Part shown: one piece after another, positions 17,138 through 26,783 of the stretch
Position numbering within the stretch: position 1 is the first letter of the stretch
Layout: each line of letters starts with the position of its first letter
Origin: Opitutaceae bacterium
GTDB taxonomy: Bacteria; Verrucomicrobiota; Verrucomicrobiia; Opitutales; Opitutaceae
Length of the DNA stretch: 64,000 nt
NCBI GenBank assembly: GCA_028691845.1
Contig: JAQUYL010000012.1
Span: forward strand, 54,012 to 118,011
Reading direction: 5' to 3'
Notes under the pieces: generated by a model
What the model saw: the letters and a program-made list of their open reading frames with translations, nothing else
What the model was told of the DNA's origin: nothing
The model's database searches: none
Position numbers and translations under genes: made by a program

Positions 17138-18343
17138 ATGAAATCGCCCTACCCTCCTATACTTGCGGCCGCATTTGCCCTAGCCGCTATTCTCGCTCAG
17201 CATGCTGTCGCCCAAGTCAACACACCTCCCGGCTACGACGACGTCGCCAAGAAGTCCGCCGCCTCCCTGAATGCCGAAAGACTGAGAGCGAAGGGACTGC
17301 AGAGCTTTTATCCGGCCAACCAGTTCGATCTGAGCGGATTGCCGCGCTACGTTCCCCAACAACAGGTCTCCGGCAAGCTCACGATCATTGGCAACAACTA
17401 CATTGGCAACGGCCGCATTGCTGAGTGGTGGAAAGACGAATTCATAAGATTCCATCCTGGCATTTCCATTGAGTATGACCTGCCGACGGCCGCGATCGCC
17501 CACGCCGCCCTGATCTACTCCGATGCCGACGTGGTCATGGGGCATCTTCCGCTTTTTTATGACATGCTGGGTTTCCAGAGGAAGTTTGGCTATGATCCGT
17601 TGGATGTCATGGTACTGACGGGTTCCTTAAATGTCAGCGGATGGGGCAATGCCATGGTCATCCAGGTCAACAAAGCCAATCCCGTTTCGAAGATAACGTT
17701 ACAACAGCTCGACGGAGTGTTTGGCTCGAAACGGGCAGGCGGCTGGGTGGGCACTACCTGGCATCCAGAACCTCCATATTCCCGTGGCGCGGACAAGAAC
17801 ATCCGCACTTGGGGTCAACTGGGTCTGACGGGGGAATGGGCGGACAAGACAATCAATCCTTATGGCTTTTCCCTGAGGTACAACACCTCCGGCTTTTTTG
17901 CGGATGCGTTTCTTTATAGCAGCGACAAGTGGAACGAGAACTTACTCGCCTTCGGAAACTACGTGAGAGCCGATGGCACGATCTACGGAGAACAGGACCA
18001 GATAAATGACATTTTGATGAAGGACCGATACGGCATCTCCTGCAATCTGTATCGCGACGACTCTGACAATAAGGTGAAAACTCTGGCGGTGGCCAGGGAC
18101 GACAAGAGTCCCTACTATCTACCCACACTCGATACGCGGCATAACCTGACTTATCCGATTCAGAACCATTACTGGTGGTACGTGAACATCAAGCCGGGGG
18201 ACAAGCTGCAGCCGAAGGTGAAGGAGTTCATCCGCTACACGTTGAGTCGGGAAGGCCAGGACGTGATACAACGCGATGGGAAATACGTCCCGTTGCCCGC
18301 CGAAAAAGTCCGAGAAGAACTGGCGAAACTTGACAGCCGGTAG
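17138..18343 (+). CDS. Phosphate-type periplasmic substrate-binding protein (PBP-like)
   Basis: A 401-residue secreted binding protein of the PstS/PBP-like family. It has a signal peptide (ILAAAFALAAILAQHAVAQ), a first lobe starting with the GKLTIIGNNYIGNGRIAEWWKDEFIRFHP stretch typical of PBP-like proteins, the hinge region SGWGNAMVIQVNKANPVSKITLQQLDGVFGSKRAGGW, and a second lobe with TINPYGFSLRYNTSGFFADAF. The C-terminal EFIRYTLSREGQDVIQRDGKYVPLP is a PstS-like ending. No ABC permease or ATPase is nearby, so it is an orphan. A second, decayed gene of the same family lies at 58377-59188. The substrate may be phosphate or another oxyanion. Confidence 0.8.
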   Translation: MKSPYPPILAAAFALAAILAQHAVAQVNTPPGYDDVAKKSAASLNAERLRAKGLQSFYPANQFDLSGLPRYVPQQQVSGKLTIIGNNYIGNGRIAEWWKDEFIRFHPGISIEYDLPTAAIAHAALIYSDADVVMGHLPLFYDMLGFQRKFGYDPLDVMVLTGSLNVSGWGNAMVIQVNKANPVSKITLQQLDGVFGSKRAGGWVGTTWHPEPPYSRGADKNIRTWGQLGLTGEWADKTINPYGFSLRYNTSGFFADAFLYSSDKWNENLLAFGNYVRADGTIYGEQDQINDILMKDRYGISCNLYRDDSDNKVKTLAVARDDKSPYYLPTLDTRHNLTYPIQNHYWWYVNIKPGDKLQPKVKEFIRYTLSREGQDVIQRDGKYVPLPAEKVREELAKLDSR

Positions 18344-18535
18344 CGCCTGGAAGCGCGAGGGAGGTGCAAACGAGGTCATGGGCGGCGGGCACCGGTCATC
18401 GCGGCAATCAGACAAGCATCGCCGAGGCCCGTGCCTGCGCCATGTGCAGCGACTCCACGATGCGGTTAAATAACTCTGTCTCATTTCGATCCGTGAGCCT
18501 TCTCCTCACTAAATCCAGTTTCCCATCAGTTGGGA

Positions 18536-19174
18536 TCACGAAACCGCTAAACGGCAGGGTATGAGTGCGGCGTCGGTCATGCCGTGAATGATTTTTTTAT
18601 CGGGTGGGCAGAAGGTGGCCAGCACGCCGGAGAGACGCGCCTGGCCGTCGACGACGAAGTAGTACGGGCACAGACGCAAGCGGCCGTCGGACTCGCAGAT
18701 GGAATGATCCACCTCGTAGAGCCGGTGATGCACCCGCCGCGGTTTGCGATATTCCTGCAATATGTGCAGGTTTCCCGGCGCAAGTTTCAACGCCTGCTCC
18801 ACGCCAGCCTGCCATTCCTCGCGTGAGCAATCGCTGCCCAGCACGACACTGCGGGCCCCCCAAGCCGTCTCGTGAAACCCACTTATCTTGATGATAAGCT
18901 CGCGCTCCTTCTGCGACGCCGCGGCAAGATCGTGCCAATCGTTGAGCAGGTGACCACCGACGCGCGGTCCATCGAGAACGGCCCCCGGAGGCAGCGGCGC
19001 CGGATCCATGACCCACGATGGCGGAATCAGCTGGCGCAGCAGCTTCAGGCTGCGTCCGCTTAACGTTTCCGCCCAAAACTCATGGAGCAAGTGGTGATGA
19101 AACAGCGCCATGGCGAGTTTCTCCTCCTGGAACGGGCGCATCGGCGGCGCGATGGCAACCGCCCCCCCTCCCAT
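18536..19174 (-). CDS. C-terminal part of a frameshifted ATP-grasp-like protein
   Basis: Continuation of the protein that starts at 19932. The real sequence in this frame begins right after the G run (AVAIAPPMRPFQEEKLAMALFHHHLLHEFW...) and runs to LIPCRLAVS. Visible segments include RQLIPPSWVMDP, LIIKISGFHETAWGARSVVLG, LHILQEYRKPRRVHH and LRLCPYYFVVDGQARLSGVLATFCP, in which the IIKISG and ILQEYRKP strands resemble the nucleotide-binding strands of ATP-grasp enzymes. The apparent start MGGG is an artefact of the G run. The function is unknown. Confidence 0.65.
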   Translation of the reverse strand: MGGGAVAIAPPMRPFQEEKLAMALFHHHLLHEFWAETLSGRSLKLLRQLIPPSWVMDPAPLPPGAVLDGPRVGGHLLNDWHDLAAASQKERELIIKISGFHETAWGARSVVLGSDCSREEWQAGVEQALKLAPGNLHILQEYRKPRRVHHRLYEVDHSICESDGRLRLCPYYFVVDGQARLSGVLATFCPPDKKIIHGMTDAALIPCRLAVS

Positions 19175-19932
19175 GCCTCCATGATGTGCTCCGCACTGCG
19201 CACGTTGGCCCAGTCGAACAGTTCGAAAAAGCGGTACAGAATATCAATTTTCTCGGGTGTGCCATCGACATCGAAGAACAGTTCGCTTCCGAGAGGGAAA
19301 ACCTCGTCCGGATGCAGACAGGAAATGCGCCGTCCGCGCCGCTGCAGCTGCTCGGCGAGCCACTGCATCTCCGGCCGGTATGTCGCGGCTTCGTCGCTGA
19401 TCAGGATCGCAATTTGTGGCGCGCTCACTTCGGGCCGGCATGCGGCGAGCGAAGCATAGAAATTATCGATCATGGCATCGCCGTGCCCGAGAATTGTTGG
19501 ATCAGTCTCCCCTCCATACAGGCGGTTGAGAAATGCTGTGAGCCCGATGCCGCCCGGGACTGAATCGAGCTCGGTCAGCGCAAAACCGTCGGCGGTAAGC
19601 AGAAGATCCGGCCGCAGAACCGTGGGAAACACGCCGCGATTACGGGCCTCTCGTGCATGGTTCACCAGCTCCGCCGGTTTGCCCCGGTCGAGATAATCAA
19701 CCGCCCAAGGGACGGCGAGTGGTTTGTTGCGCAAAAGATTCTTCCCGGCGACCGAGCGCAAATACAGTGTCTCCAACGCCTGATGGAACTCCAGACAGGC
19801 GGTCCCGATGCCTTCGAGCTGCGCCACTTGCTCAGGTGTCAGTGGCCACGCCTCCGGCGACAGACGCCAGGACTTGTTCTCAAACAATTCCTGGGCTTCG
19901 AGCGCGGAGCGGATGGTCTCATACGCCAGCAT
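19060..19932 (-). CDS. N-terminal part of an ATP-grasp-like protein, broken at a run of seven G
   Basis: The frame gives about 255 meaningful residues from ATG 19932, then loses sense after IMEAWEGG. It contains RPDLLLTADGFALTELDSVPGGIGLTAFLNRLYG, a layout (Arg-Pro-Asp, later Glu-x-Asp-x-x-Pro-Gly) recalling circularly permuted ATP-grasp or glutathionylspermidine-synthase-like enzymes. One more G in the run at 19162-19168 would join it to the frame 18536-19174 and give about 465 residues. I cannot tell a sequencing error from a real, possibly reversible, slippage mutation. The reaction cannot be predicted. Confidence 0.65.
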   Translation of the reverse strand: MLAYETIRSALEAQELFENKSWRLSPEAWPLTPEQVAQLEGIGTACLEFHQALETLYLRSVAGKNLLRNKPLAVPWAVDYLDRGKPAELVNHAREARNRGVFPTVLRPDLLLTADGFALTELDSVPGGIGLTAFLNRLYGGETDPTILGHGDAMIDNFYASLAACRPEVSAPQIAILISDEAATYRPEMQWLAEQLQRRGRRISCLHPDEVFPLGSELFFDVDGTPEKIDILYRFFELFDWANVRSAEHIMEAWEGGRLPSRRRCARSRRRNSPWRCFITTCSMSFGRKR

Positions 19933-20011
19933 GGTCGTAAACTAGCAGTCAGACGCCAGTTGCCGGAAAACGCAAGCGAGGGTCTGCCGGTCGGGCCGAC
20001 CGCGCCGGCGC

Positions 20012-21155
20012 TCACTCCTCCATCTGGATGTCCTTGTTCCGGTGGCGCGGCTGGCCGGCGCGCAGCCAGGCGTAAACGAAGCGGTCGAGATCGCCGTCGA
20101 GCACGCCCTGTGTGTCACTGTTGCTCACGCCAGTGCGCAGGTCCTTCACCATCTGGTAAGGTTGCAGCACGTAGCTGCGAATCTGGCTACCCCAGCCGAT
20201 CTCCCCCTTGTCGCCGTAGAATTTCTCCATTTCGGCGCGCTTCTCGTCCTGCATCTTCTCGTAGACGCGCGCTTTCAGGATCTTCATGGCGTTGGCCTTG
20301 TTTTTGCCCTGCGAACGTTCGTTCTGGCAGGCCGCGACAATGCCGGTTGGCAGGTGCGTGATGCGCACCGCGGTGTCGTTCTTCTGGGTGTGCTGGCCGC
20401 CCTTGCCGGACGAGCGGTAGGTGTCGATGCGCAGGTCCTCCTCCTTGATCTCGACCTCAATGTCGTCGGTGATTTCCGCGATGACATCGACGGCGCAAAA
20501 CGAGGTATGCCGGCGCTTGTTCGCATCAAACGGGCTGATGCGCACGAGCCGGTGCACGCCGCGCTCGGCCTTGGCGTAGCCGTAGGCATTCTCTCCCTTC
20601 AGCACCATCGTGGCCTTCGTGATGCCCGCCTCGTCGCCCACCTGCACGTCCTCCACTTCCAGGGTAAAGCCGCGCCGTTCGGCCCAGCGGCTGTACATGC
20701 GGAAAAGCATGTTGGCCCAGTCGCAGGACTCCGTGCCGCCCGCCCCCGCCTGGATGCTGAGGATGGCGTTGTTGGCGTCGAACGGCCCACTGAGAAAGCT
20801 CTGGATCTCCAGCCGGTCGAGCTCCTCCACCATGGCGGCGACCGTGTGGTCAAGCTCCCGGCCGTAAGCCTCCTGCTCCGCGCCGGCCGCGGCCTCGACC
20901 AGCTCCACCATCACGTCGCAGTCGGCCAGCTTTTTATTGTAGGCCACCAGCCCGCCGATGGTCCGCTTGAGCGTGTTCAGCTTGCCGATGTGCTGCTGGG
21001 CGCGCTCCTGACTGTTCCAAAAATCCGGCGCCCCCATCTGCGCCTCCATGGCCTCGATTTCGCGCTGCTTTTGCTCGACGTCAAAGAAACCTCCACAAAT
21101 AGCCGGCGCGCTTCTTGATGTTTTCGATATGGGAGAAGGTTTCTGGAGTAATCAT
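20012..21155 (-). CDS. prfB: Peptide chain release factor 2, with programmed +1 frameshift
   Basis: RF2 releases peptides at UGA and UAA codons. The gene is read in two frames: 24 codons from ATG 21155 (MITPETFSHIENIKKRAGYLWRFL) end at UGA 21083-21081; shifting +1 at CTT-T-GAC continues as DVEQKQREIEAMEAQMGAPDFW to the stop at 20012, about 380 residues in total. The anticodon-like tripeptide SPF (in RISPFDANKRRHTSF) identifies RF2 rather than RF1, and the catalytic GGQ is in SSGKGGQHTQKND. ATG 21167, preceded by GAGG, is an alternative start four codons upstream. Translation is autoregulated: low RF2 slows UGA decoding and favours the shift. Confidence 0.95.
21080..21094 (-). promoter_or_regulatory. 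RF2 programmed frameshift site
   Basis: On the coding strand the sequence is GGAGG-TTT-CTT-TGA-C: an internal Shine-Dalgarno-like GGAGG three bases before the slippery CTT and the in-frame UGA followed by C. Element order and spacing are the same as in the classical prfB site. Confidence 0.93.
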
Positions 21156-21167
21156 GTTTGCCTGCAT

Positions 21168-21549
21168 CGCCGCAAAGACCTCACGGCGGCGCAAGGGAAT
21201 TCTCCAATCGTAGCTCGACTCGCCCCAAAGCTGCTCCTGCTGTGGCGCTGAAAGCTTCGCCCGACGCAAGCTCCGGTGTGGGCCGGCGGCCATTGCCGGC
21301 GCACGAGAAAACCTCCGAAAGCATGCAACTCAGGGAGTTGGACCGCGGCACGCGAACGCGGGCAGGACCCCGCTCTTTTCGCATCCGAGGATGAACTAGC
21401 GAGCGCACGGCACCCCGAGGAGCATCCCACAGGCGCCAGCGCAATTCCCCTCCCCGTTCAGGCGGGTTCGTGGGCATTCATGATCGGGGTCGATTTGATC
21501 TATGGCGAGCCCCCGATCCGCGAAAACTCGAACCCATCCCTGTCCGCGG
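21168..21549. other. Intergenic region between prfB and fcl, no gene seen
   Basis: About 380 bases, GC-rich, with several overlapping short frames that lack recognisable content. I see no clear promoter, hairpin or RNA gene. The sequence GTGAGGTC just before 21167 is the likely ribosome-binding zone of prfB. Confidence 0.4.
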
Positions 21550-22485
21550 CTATGTCCGCAGTGTCCCAGCTGCCTGCTCGGCCAGAAATGAGGCGTAGGT
21601 TTTTTCGATTCCGTCGTGCAATCCGACCCTTGCTCTCCAGCCAAGCGCGGTGAGTCGCGTCACGTCCAGGAGCTTACGGGGGGTGCCATCAGGCTTGGAC
21701 GGGTCCCACACAATCCGACCCTTGAAACCCGTGATGGCCGCCACCATCTCGGTCAGTTCCCTGATGGTCACGTCCGTTCCGGTGCCGACATTGATCCAAT
21801 CAGGAGGATTGGCGAGTTGGAGCAGAAAGGCGCACGCATCGGCCAGATCGTCGACATACAGAAATTCGCGGCGCGGCGATCCCGTTCCCCAAGCCACGAC
21901 CTCGGGGAGCCCCGCTTCCTTTGCCTCGTGGAAACGCCGGAGGAGCGCAGGAAGGACGTGCGAATTCTGCAAATGGTAATTATCCCCTTGCCCATAGAGA
22001 TTGGTCGGCATCACCGAGTGGTAACGCACGCCATATTGCCGGCGGTAGGATTGGCAGAGTTTGAGGCCGGAGATTTTGGCGATGGCGTAGGCCTCGTTGG
22101 TCGGTTCGAGGCTGCCGCTCAGCAGGCAATCCTCCGGCATGGGCTGCGGGGCAAACTTGGGGTAGATGCAGGAGCTGCCGAGAAAAAGCACCGACCTCAC
22201 ACCGGCCCGGTAGGCGCCGTGGATGGTGTTCACGGCAATCGCCAGATTATCGCGCAAGAACTCAGCTGGGTATGTGCTGTTGGCATGAATCCCGCCAACC
22301 CTGGCGGCGGCGATGATGGCCGCGTCCGGTTTTTCAGCGGCATAGAACGCATTGACCGCCGCTTGGCTGGTCAGGTCGAGCTCCCGGTGGGTGCGCAACA
22401 ACAGAGTGACCCCACTCTCGCGCTGAAAACGCCGAACGAGCGCGCTGCCCACCATGCCCTGATGACCCGCAAGAAAAAGTCTCAT
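21550..22485 (-). CDS. fcl: GDP-L-fucose synthase
   Basis: Converts GDP-4-keto-6-deoxymannose to GDP-L-fucose (epimerase-reductase, NADPH). The 311-residue product is an extended SDR with Rossmann motif GHQGMVGS, the fucose-synthase block [36 protein letters not shown], the catalytic Tyr-x3-Lys in AYAIAKISG, and [19 protein letters not shown]. Start ATG 22485 ([10 protein letters not shown]) fits the family; an upstream ATG adds an unlikely MFHLFHLFP. With gmd upstream on the same strand it makes the two-step path from GDP-mannose to GDP-fucose for cell-surface polysaccharide. Confidence 0.95.
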   Translation of the reverse strand: MRLFLAGHQGMVGSALVRRFQRESGVTLLLRTHRELDLTSQAAVNAFYAAEKPDAAIIAAARVGGIHANSTYPAEFLRDNLAIAVNTIHGAYRAGVRSVLFLGSSCIYPKFAPQPMPEDCLLSGSLEPTNEAYAIAKISGLKLCQSYRRQYGVRYHSVMPTNLYGQGDNYHLQNSHVLPALLRRFHEAKEAGLPEVVAWGTGSPRREFLYVDDLADACAFLLQLANPPDWINVGTGTDVTIRELTEMVAAITGFKGRIVWDPSKPDGTPRKLLDVTRLTALGWRARVGLHDGIEKTYASFLAEQAAGTLRT

Positions 22486-22505
22486 GGGGAAAAGATGAAA
22501 CAGGT

Positions 22506-22573
22506 GAAACACTGAAACCTGGAAACGAACGGCGCGAGAATGGCAGACGGTGTTTTCACGGTTTCAATGTTTC
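22506..22573. repeat. Inverted repeat of GAAAC units between gmd and fcl
   Basis: GAAACACTGAAAC (22506-22518) and GTTTCAATGTTTC (22561-22573) form an inverted repeat with one mismatch. Further GAAAC and GTTTC units flank both arms (22523, 22578). It may be a dispersed repeat or a transcript-processing hairpin. Confidence 0.45.
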
Positions 22574-22594
22574 CCTCGTTTCGGCTTTGCCTGC

Positions 22595-23611
22595 CTATGG
22601 TTTCGGCAGCTTGGCGATTTGCGACTCGCGCTTCGCCAGTTCGAGATCGTGCTCAACCATGATCCTGACGAGATCCTTGAATCGCACCTTCGGTTCCCAA
22701 TTGAGTTGGCGGCGCGCCTTGGACGAATCGCCGATGAGCAGGTCGACCTCGGACGGCCGCTCGTAGCGCGTGTCGTGCTTCACATATTTCTGCCAGTCGA
22801 GCCCGAGCAGCCCGAACGCTGCCTCGCAAAATTCCTGCACGCTGTGCGTCTCGCCGGTCGCCACCACATAGTCGTCGGGCCGGTCTTGCTGCAGCATCAG
22901 CCACATCATCTCCACATACTCCTTGGCGTACCCCCAGTCGCGTTTCGCCTCCATGTTGCCCAGGTAGACCGAGTCCTGCAGGCCGACCTTGATTCGGGTG
23001 GCCGCCCGGGTGATCTTGCGCGTCACGAACGTCTCACCGCGCCGGGGCGATTCGTGGTTGAAGAGAATACCGTTGCTCGCGTGCAGGTGGTAGCTCTCGC
23101 GGTAGTTGACAGTGAGCCAGTAGGCAAAAACCTTGGCGCAACCATAGGGGGAGCGCGGCCAGAACGGCGTGCGTTCGGTCTGCGGCACCTGCTGGACCTT
23201 GCCGAACATCTCCGAGGACGACGCCTGGTAGAAACGCACTTTCTTGACCAGCCCGGACTCGCGGATGGCCTCGAGGATGCGCAGCGTTCCAAGCCCGTCG
23301 GTGTCGCCCGTGTATTCGGGAATATCGAACGACACCCGCACATGCGACTGGGCGCCGAGATGGTAAATCTCGTCGGGCTGCAGCTCGTAGAGCAGTTTTA
23401 CCATCTGCACCGCGTCGCCCAGATCGCCGTAGTGCAGGAACAGCTTCACGCCGTTGACATGCGGATCGTGGTAAAGGTGGTCGATGCGACTCGTGTTGAA
23501 AGTCGAGGCCCGGCGGATAACGCCGTGCACCTCGTAACCTTTGGCCAGCAGCAGCTCGGCCAAATAGGATCCGTCCTGACCGGTGATGCCAGTGATAAGG
23601 GCTTTCTTCAT
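22595..23611 (-). CDS. gmd: GDP-mannose 4,6-dehydratase
   Basis: Forms GDP-4-keto-6-deoxy-D-mannose from GDP-mannose, the first step to GDP-fucose or GDP-rhamnose. The 338-residue extended SDR has [17 protein letters not shown] at the start, [34 protein letters not shown], catalytic [15 protein letters not shown] with [11 protein letters not shown] (Tyr-x3-Lys), and [16 protein letters not shown]. All family landmarks are intact. It is upstream of fcl (about 110 bases) on the same strand, so the two are probably cotranscribed. Confidence 0.97.
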   Translation of the reverse strand: MKKALITGITGQDGSYLAELLLAKGYEVHGVIRRASTFNTSRIDHLYHDPHVNGVKLFLHYGDLGDAVQMVKLLYELQPDEIYHLGAQSHVRVSFDIPEYTGDTDGLGTLRILEAIRESGLVKKVRFYQASSSEMFGKVQQVPQTERTPFWPRSPYGCAKVFAYWLTVNYRESYHLHASNGILFNHESPRRGETFVTRKITRAATRIKVGLQDSVYLGNMEAKRDWGYAKEYVEMMWLMLQQDRPDDYVVATGETHSVQEFCEAAFGLLGLDWQKYVKHDTRYERPSEVDLLIGDSSKARRQLNWEPKVRFKDLVRIMVEHDLELAKRESQIAKLPKP

Positions 23612-23728
23612 GGGAGAACCTAACTAGAGCGAAGTTCCCGGCCCAGGCAAGCGCCGAGGCAAAAACAACGCGGGGCAGGGCGCGCCCCACCCCTCCGGCT
23701 GGCCTGGCGCCCCGAACCCACCGGAAAC

Positions 23729-26536
23729 TCAGCCCAACGCCGCCAGCAACCGCTGAAGTTCGACGCGCTTGGCATGAAGGTCGGCGAGCTGTCTTTTCGC
23801 CCCGTCGATCACTGCTGGCGGCGCCTTGCTCACGAACGCTTGGTTCGCGAGACGGCTCTCCGTGCCGGCGATGTGTTTGGCCAGCGTCTCAAGTTCTTTC
23901 GTCAGGTGCGCTCTTTCGGCAGCGGGGTCGCCCTTCTGCTGCTTGATGAGGTTCCATGAGCCACAGGCCGTGACGGCGGCGGGAGCGTCTGGTGACATCC
24001 GGCCACGCGTAATCGACGCCGCCCCGATCATTCGTTGGAGCTTGCCCAGGTTGGCCTCGATCAGCGCCCACGCGGCATCCGCCGCTTCCACGATAAACTC
24101 GGCCTTCTTGTTGGCGGCCTCACCGTGCTCGGCCTTGAACGCCCGCAACTGGGAAGTGACGGCCTTGAGCTGCTCGACCGCCGCCGCAGCAGCAGCATCG
24201 ATCGTGATTCCCGAGGTGGCGAGCTTGGCTGAGCTGTCGACCCGGGCGTCGCGCATGAGGAACGAGCCGTCGGTGCCGTAGCCCAGCAAGTGCCAGAGCT
24301 CCTCGGTGATGAACGGGGTGAAGGGATGCAGCAGCAGCAATGTTTGCCGCAGCACAAGATCCTGGATGGCAAGGCAAGTGGCCCGGGTGGACTCGTTCTG
24401 GAGCTTGGTCTTGGATACCTCCACGTACCAGTCACAGAAATCATTCCAGAAAAAACCGTACAACGCCTGCACGGCGGCGCTGAATTCATACTCATGGAAA
24501 CAGCGTTCGACCTCACGCGTGGTTGCGTCCAGACGGTCGAGAATGGCGTGATCATCAGCATCAAATTTTCCCGAATCGAGACGGGCGACAATCGCGGCTA
24601 CCGAGGAATTGTCCCCCGCGGGTCCGCTCAACTGGCGGAAGCGGCAGGCGTTCCAGAGTTTGTTGCAGAAGTTCTTGCCCGACTCGATCCGCTCTTCGGC
24701 AAAGCGGATGTCCTGTCCCTGCGGCGCAATGGAGATGATGCCGAAACGCAGGCCGTCCGCGCCATACTTGTCGATCAGGTCGAGTGGATCGGGCGAATTG
24801 CCGAGAGACTTGGACATCTTGCGTCCGAGGTGGTCACGGATGATGCCGGTGAAGTAGACATTCCGGAATGGAATGCGCTGCGCGATCTCCTTCTCGGAAA
24901 GGCGAGTTGCGCCGGGCAGGGGGAGCGGGTCCACCTTTTCCGAAGCCTGTGGCCGGCCGTCGGCCGCCGGTTCATTTGCGGAAAAATCCGCGAATTCGAG
25001 GCCGGCCATGATCATGCGGGCGACCCAGAAAAAGATGATGTCCGGTCCGGTAACAAGCGTGCTGGTCGGATAGAAATAATTTAATCCGGCTTGCCTCATC
25101 TTGGCTTGGTCGGGCCAGCCCATCGTTGCAAACGGCCAGAGCCATGACGAAGCCCAGGTGTCGAGCACATCGGCCTCCTGATCCCAGTTTTGCGGGTCGG
25201 AAGGGCCGGAGAGAGAAACATGCACCTTGGCCGGATCCCGCAGATCCGCCTCGGTAAGTTTCTCGCGGTCCAGTCCCTTGCGGTACCAGACCGGAATCCG
25301 GTGACCCCACCAGAGTTGGCGGCTGATGCACCAGTCCTGTATGTTCTCCAGCCAGTGGAGGTAGACTTTGCTCCACCGCTCGGGATGAAACTTGATGTGG
25401 CCGTCGCGCACCGCAGCCTTGGCCTCCTCGACGCGCGGATAGCGCAGCCACCACTGCCAGGTCAGACGCGGTTCAATGGGCACATCGGCGCGCTCCGAAT
25501 AACCGACGTTGTTTTCGTAGGGCTCCTCCTTGACCAGCGCGCCAGCGGCCTTGAGCAGCTCTGCTGCTTTCTTGCGACCGGAAAAGCGGTCCAACCCCTC
25601 CAGTTCCGGGCCGGCTAGTTCGTTGAGTGAACCGTCGGCGTTAAGCACGTCGAGGATCGGCAGGTGGTGGCGCTGGCCGATCTCAAAGTCGGCCTTGTCG
25701 TGCGCCGGCGTGATCTTGAGGGCGCCGGTGCCGAATTCCTGGTCGACCGCGGCGTCGGAGATGATGGGGATTTGCTCCCGGACAAGCGCCCGCCAGACCT
25801 TCTTGCCGACGAGCCCCAGGTAGCGCGGATCGTCGGGATGGACCGCGATAGCCGTGTCGCCGGGGATGGTTTCGGGCCGCGTCGTCACGACCTGGATGTA
25901 CGCGCCGGGCTGGTCCACGAGTTCGTAGCGAACGCGGTAAAGCATGCCCTGGGTGGGCTTCATGATGACCTCTTCGTCCGAGAGCGCGGTATGTGACACC
26001 GGGCACCAGTTCACCATGCGTTTTCCGCGGTAGATATGCCCCTTCCGGAAGAGGTCGACGAACACGGTGAGAACCGCCTGGGAATAGTTCGGATCCATCG
26101 TGAAGTGGGTGCGGGCCCAGTCACACGAGGCGCCCAGCCGACGGAGCTGCTCCAGGATAATGCCACCCTTCTCCACCCGCCAGTTCCACACCTGTTCCAG
26201 GAATTTATCGCGGCCTAGATCGTGGCGGGTTTTCTTTTGTTTCCGCAATTGCCGCTCCACGACGGTTTGCGTGGCGATGCCGGCGTGATCGGTGCCGGGA
26301 ATCCAGAGGGCCGCTTTGCCCTCGAGCCGGGCGCGGCGGACGAGGATGTCCTGCAAAGTGTTGTTGAGCACATGCCCCATGGTGAGGACGCCGGTGACAT
26401 TGGGTGGCGGAATGACGATGCTGTAGGATTCGCGGTCCGGCGTAACCTGGCCCGTGAAACAGCCGTTCTGCAGCCAGGCGGCATACCACTTTTTTTCGAC
26501 GTCGCGCGGATCGTAGCTCTTGTTGATTTCAGCCAT
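23729..26536 (-). CDS. valS: Valyl-tRNA synthetase
   Basis: Class I aminoacyl-tRNA synthetase charging tRNA-Val. The 935-residue product has the HIGH-equivalent in PPNVTGVLTMGHVLNNTLQD, the editing domain (VTTRPETIPGDTAIAVHPDD), the KMSKS motif in GRKMSKSLGNSPDPLDLID, the anticodon-binding domain (HEYEFSAAVQALYGFFWNDFCDWYVE) and the C-terminal coiled-coil arm typical of ValS. Start ATG 26536 gives MAEINKSYDPRDVEKKWY; an in-frame extension of 44 residues upstream is not family-like. It sits inside the exopolysaccharide gene group but is probably unrelated to it. The leader is CTCACCTTTCTTCC, without a Shine-Dalgarno sequence. Confidence 0.97.
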   Translation of the reverse strand: MAEINKSYDPRDVEKKWYAAWLQNGCFTGQVTPDRESYSIVIPPPNVTGVLTMGHVLNNTLQDILVRRARLEGKAALWIPGTDHAGIATQTVVERQLRKQKKTRHDLGRDKFLEQVWNWRVEKGGIILEQLRRLGASCDWARTHFTMDPNYSQAVLTVFVDLFRKGHIYRGKRMVNWCPVSHTALSDEEVIMKPTQGMLYRVRYELVDQPGAYIQVVTTRPETIPGDTAIAVHPDDPRYLGLVGKKVWRALVREQIPIISDAAVDQEFGTGALKITPAHDKADFEIGQRHHLPILDVLNADGSLNELAGPELEGLDRFSGRKKAAELLKAAGALVKEEPYENNVGYSERADVPIEPRLTWQWWLRYPRVEEAKAAVRDGHIKFHPERWSKVYLHWLENIQDWCISRQLWWGHRIPVWYRKGLDREKLTEADLRDPAKVHVSLSGPSDPQNWDQEADVLDTWASSWLWPFATMGWPDQAKMRQAGLNYFYPTSTLVTGPDIIFFWVARMIMAGLEFADFSANEPAADGRPQASEKVDPLPLPGATRLSEKEIAQRIPFRNVYFTGIIRDHLGRKMSKSLGNSPDPLDLIDKYGADGLRFGIISIAPQGQDIRFAEERIESGKNFCNKLWNACRFRQLSGPAGDNSSVAAIVARLDSGKFDADDHAILDRLDATTREVERCFHEYEFSAAVQALYGFFWNDFCDWYVEVSKTKLQNESTRATCLAIQDLVLRQTLLLLHPFTPFITEELWHLLGYGTDGSFLMRDARVDSSAKLATSGITIDAAAAAAVEQLKAVTSQLRAFKAEHGEAANKKAEFIVEAADAAWALIEANLGKLQRMIGAASITRGRMSPDAPAAVTACGSWNLIKQQKGDPAAERAHLTKELETLAKHIAGTESRLANQAFVSKAPPAVIDGAKRQLADLHAKRVELQRLLAALG

Positions 26537-26695
26537 GGAAGAAAGGTGAGCCGGGCAGTGAAAGGCGGGAAGTGGCAGGGGGCAAGCTTGCAACGCCCGC
26601 CGCCGGAAGCCGGCCGACCATGGGGGCAGCACGGTGCCGGGTGCCGGGCCCAATCGGCAGACTACCAAAGTGGAAGCCAGGCCTTCGGCTATTCA

Positions 26696-26710
26696 TCATC
26701 CAATCGATGA
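26696..26710. repeat. Pentaloop palindrome, copy 2 (short arms)
   Basis: TCATC-CAATC-GATGA followed by CAAAA. Arms are only 5 bp, but loop size, flanking CAAAA and closeness to copy 3 indicate the same family. Confidence 0.45.
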
Positions 26711-26734
26711 CAAAACGGTTGAAGCCTTCCGACT

Positions 26735-26757
26735 TTTGTCATCTAATGGATGACAAA
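26735..26757. repeat. Pentaloop palindrome, copy 3 (fullest copy)
   Basis: TTTGTCATC-TAATG-GATGACAAA: perfect 9-bp arms and a five-base loop in the space between the chain-length regulator gene and valS. It could also act as a weak hairpin in the transcript leader of valS. Confidence 0.6.
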
Positions 26758-26783
26758 CAACCTTATCCGCCGCCGTCCGCGGA

